DNA from: Eubacteriales Family XIII. Incertae Sedis bacterium
GTDB lineage: Bacteria; Bacillota; Clostridia; Peptostreptococcales; Anaerovoracaceae
Reading direction: 5' to 3'
Assembly (NCBI GenBank): GCA_031269205.1
Contig: JAISZM010000018.1
Coordinates: 1-7,484, forward strand
Length of the DNA: 7,484 bases
Shown: positions 6,161-7,484 of the stretch, piece by piece
How the letters are laid out: every line of letters starts with the position of its first letter
Numbering within the stretch: the stretch's first letter is position 1
Program-made: the position numbers and the translations under genes
Notes under the pieces: model-generated
The model's input: only the letters and a program-made list of their open reading frames with translations
Told to the model about the DNA's origin: nothing
The model's database searches: none

Positions 6161-7484
6161 ATGAAAGAAGTCAACTTGAATCCTAAATATTATCTCATCG
6201 AAACCATGGGCTGTCAGATGAACGAGCGCGACAGCGAAACCCTCGCGGGCATGGCCGAGGAGTTCGGGTATGTGCGAGTTCCCGAACGCGGTGCGACTTC
6301 GGGTTCGAAGGCGGGTCGGATTGCCGGCGCGACCGACGCGGCGGCCTCCGCGGAGACGTCCGAGGCGCGGGCTGCCCGGGCGCGCCTCGCAGCGGATATC
6401 ATCATCGTAAACACGTGCAGCGTGCGGGAGAACGCCGACAACCGTTTTTTCGGCGCGCTCGGCCGCATCAAGAAGGCGAAGGAAAGCGATCCAAACAAGA
6501 TCGTCGCCGTGTGCGGCTGCATGACGCAACAGCCGCACGTCGTCGAGAGGATACAGCGTAAATTTCCCTGGGTGGACATACTCTTCGGCGCGACGAACAT
6601 CGAAGACTTCCCGGCCCTGCTCGCGGACGCCGTCGAGAAGAGGGAGCGCCGCGCATACGAGGCCCTGTCTCAGCCGCGGCACAGGACGCTCGTCCGCGTC
6701 GGTGCGGACGGGAGCGTCGTCGAGGGCCTTCCGGCTCGTCGCAAGCATCCCTACAAAGCTTTCGTGAACATCACCTACGGCTGCGACAACTTCTGCACCT
6801 ACTGCATAGTGCCGTACACGCGCGGACGGGAGCGCAGCCGCACGCCCGAGGCGATACTCGATGAGACGCGCGCACTCGCGGCCGACGGAGTCAAGGAGAT
6901 AACCCTGCTCGGTCAGAACGTGAATTCGTATAGCGGTTCTCATAAAGACGGGGGGAACGGCAGCACCGATTTTCCCACGCTCATACGCTTGCTCGACGAC
7001 ATCCCCGGCATAGAGCGTATACGCTTCATGACTTCGCATCCGAAGGATCTTTCGGACGGGCTTATCGACTGCTATCGAACCGCGGAGCATCTCTGCCCTT
7101 CCATTCATCTGCCCGTTCAGTCCGGTGGCACGGAGGTGCTGCGCCGCATGAACCGAGGGTATACGAAGGGGTTTTACCTCTCGCTCATAGACAAACTGCG
7201 CGGGGCGCGGCCCGACATCGTCATTACCACGGACTTCATCGTCGGCTTCCCCGGCGAAACGGACGACGACTTTGAGGACACGATGGATGTCGTCGAGCGA
7301 GCGCGGTTCGACGCGGCGTTCACGTTCCTGTACTCACCTCGCAAGGGGACGCCCGCGGCGTCTTACGAGGGGCGCGTGCCGGACGACGTGGCGCACGCGC
7401 GCTTCGATCGCATGGTAAAACGCCTGAACGAAATAAGTTTGGAGAAAAACCGATCGCTGCTCGGCGGGGTCTACGACGTACTCA
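6161..7484 (+). CDS. miaB: tRNA-2-methylthio-N6-dimethylallyladenosine synthase MiaB (partial, C-terminus beyond right edge)
   Basis: Radical-SAM methylthiotransferase that adds a methylthio group to i6A37 of tRNAs reading UNN codons. I read 441 codons by hand. The N-terminal UPF0004/MTTase domain has the three cluster cysteines Cys18 (TMGCQMNE), Cys86 (NTCSVREN) and Cys120 (CGCMTQQ). The radical-SAM CxxxCxxC is Cys208, Cys212 and Cys215, followed by the MiaB-typical IVPYTRGRERSR. Further family motifs are LLGQNVNSY, MTSHPKD, HLPVQSGG, MNRGYT and TDFIVGFPGET. The TRAM domain should follow outside the window. About 30 Ala-rich residues are inserted at roughly 41-75. No Shine-Dalgarno precedes ATG 6161, and no ATG, GTG or TTG in frame occurs upstream before the stop at 6077-6079, so the start is the only plausible one. 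The related MtaB and RimO families fit the motifs less well. Confidence 0.95.
   Translation, partial: MKEVNLNPKYYLIETMGCQMNERDSETLAGMAEEFGYVRVPERGATSGSKAGRIAGATDAAASAETSEARAARARLAADIIIVNTCSVRENADNRFFGALGRIKKAKESDPNKIVAVCGCMTQQPHVVERIQRKFPWVDILFGATNIEDFPALLADAVEKRERRAYEALSQPRHRTLVRVGADGSVVEGLPARRKHPYKAFVNITYGCDNFCTYCIVPYTRGRERSRTPEAILDETRALAADGVKEITLLGQNVNSYSGSHKDGGNGSTDFPTLIRLLDDIPGIERIRFMTSHPKDLSDGLIDCYRTAEHLCPSIHLPVQSGGTEVLRRMNRGYTKGFYLSLIDKLRGARPDIVITTDFIVGFPGETDDDFEDTMDVVERARFDAAFTFLYSPRKGTPAASYEGRVPDDVAHARFDRMVKRLNEISLEKNRSLLGGVYDVL

Noticed and set aside
6137..7108. Long minus-strand open frame of about 323 codons opposite miaB
   Set aside because: The plus strand carries MiaB with all cluster cysteines and radical-SAM motifs. 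The antisense product resembles nothing I know.
1..7484. Search for a defence, mobile or otherwise novel gene system
   Set aside because: All eight coding genes are recognisable housekeeping families with intact motifs, and I saw no repeats, inverted termini or foreign-looking segment. Only the miaB leader remains unexplained.

Overview
The window looks like ordinary chromosomal housekeeping DNA from a fairly GC-rich bacterium. Several points suggest the Firmicutes/Clostridia: the der-plsY-gpsA neighbourhood, a type II thymidine kinase, PlsY-type acyltransfer, and a threonine ammonia-lyase of the form with one C-terminal ACT domain. This lineage call is an inference from gene content and order only. 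I see no transposase, integrase, CRISPR array, tRNA, rRNA or phage gene. No new multi-gene system is visible. The least explained DNA is the leader of miaB.

Layout. On the minus strand, reading from right to left, five tightly packed genes form one apparent operon: ilvA (threonine ammonia-lyase with ACT domain), ftsY (SRP receptor GTPase), der (double-GTPase ribosome assembly factor), plsY (glycerol-3-phosphate acyltransferase) and gpsA (glycerol-3-phosphate dehydrogenase). Every junction overlaps: TGATG, ATGA, ATGA, then 14 nt. This implies translational coupling. A 94-nt gap follows gpsA and carries an extended -10 promoter for trxA (thioredoxin). A TTG-initiated thymidine kinase (tdk) follows on the same strand and runs off the left edge.

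On the plus strand, divergent from ilvA, lies miaB (tRNA ms2i6A methylthiotransferase), which runs off the right edge. It has a strong sigma70/sigmaA-type promoter and a leader of about 85 nt containing three possible hairpins. The last hairpin looks like an intrinsic terminator and ends about 10 nt before the ATG. Part of the first hairpin can pair with the terminator's 5' arm, so the leader could act as an attenuator or a small RNA. The MiaB protein has an Ala-rich insertion of about 30 residues in its N-terminal domain.

How the genes work together. GpsA makes sn-glycerol-3-phosphate and PlsY acylates it, giving the first steps of phospholipid synthesis. FtsY delivers nascent membrane proteins to the membrane, and Der matures the 50S subunit, so the operon joins envelope growth to translation capacity. 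IlvA supplies 2-oxobutyrate, a precursor for isoleucine and possibly for anteiso or odd-chain fatty acids. TrxA and Tdk serve redox and deoxynucleotide metabolism, and MiaB modifies tRNAs that read UNN codons. No gene-free stretch exceeds about 180 bases.
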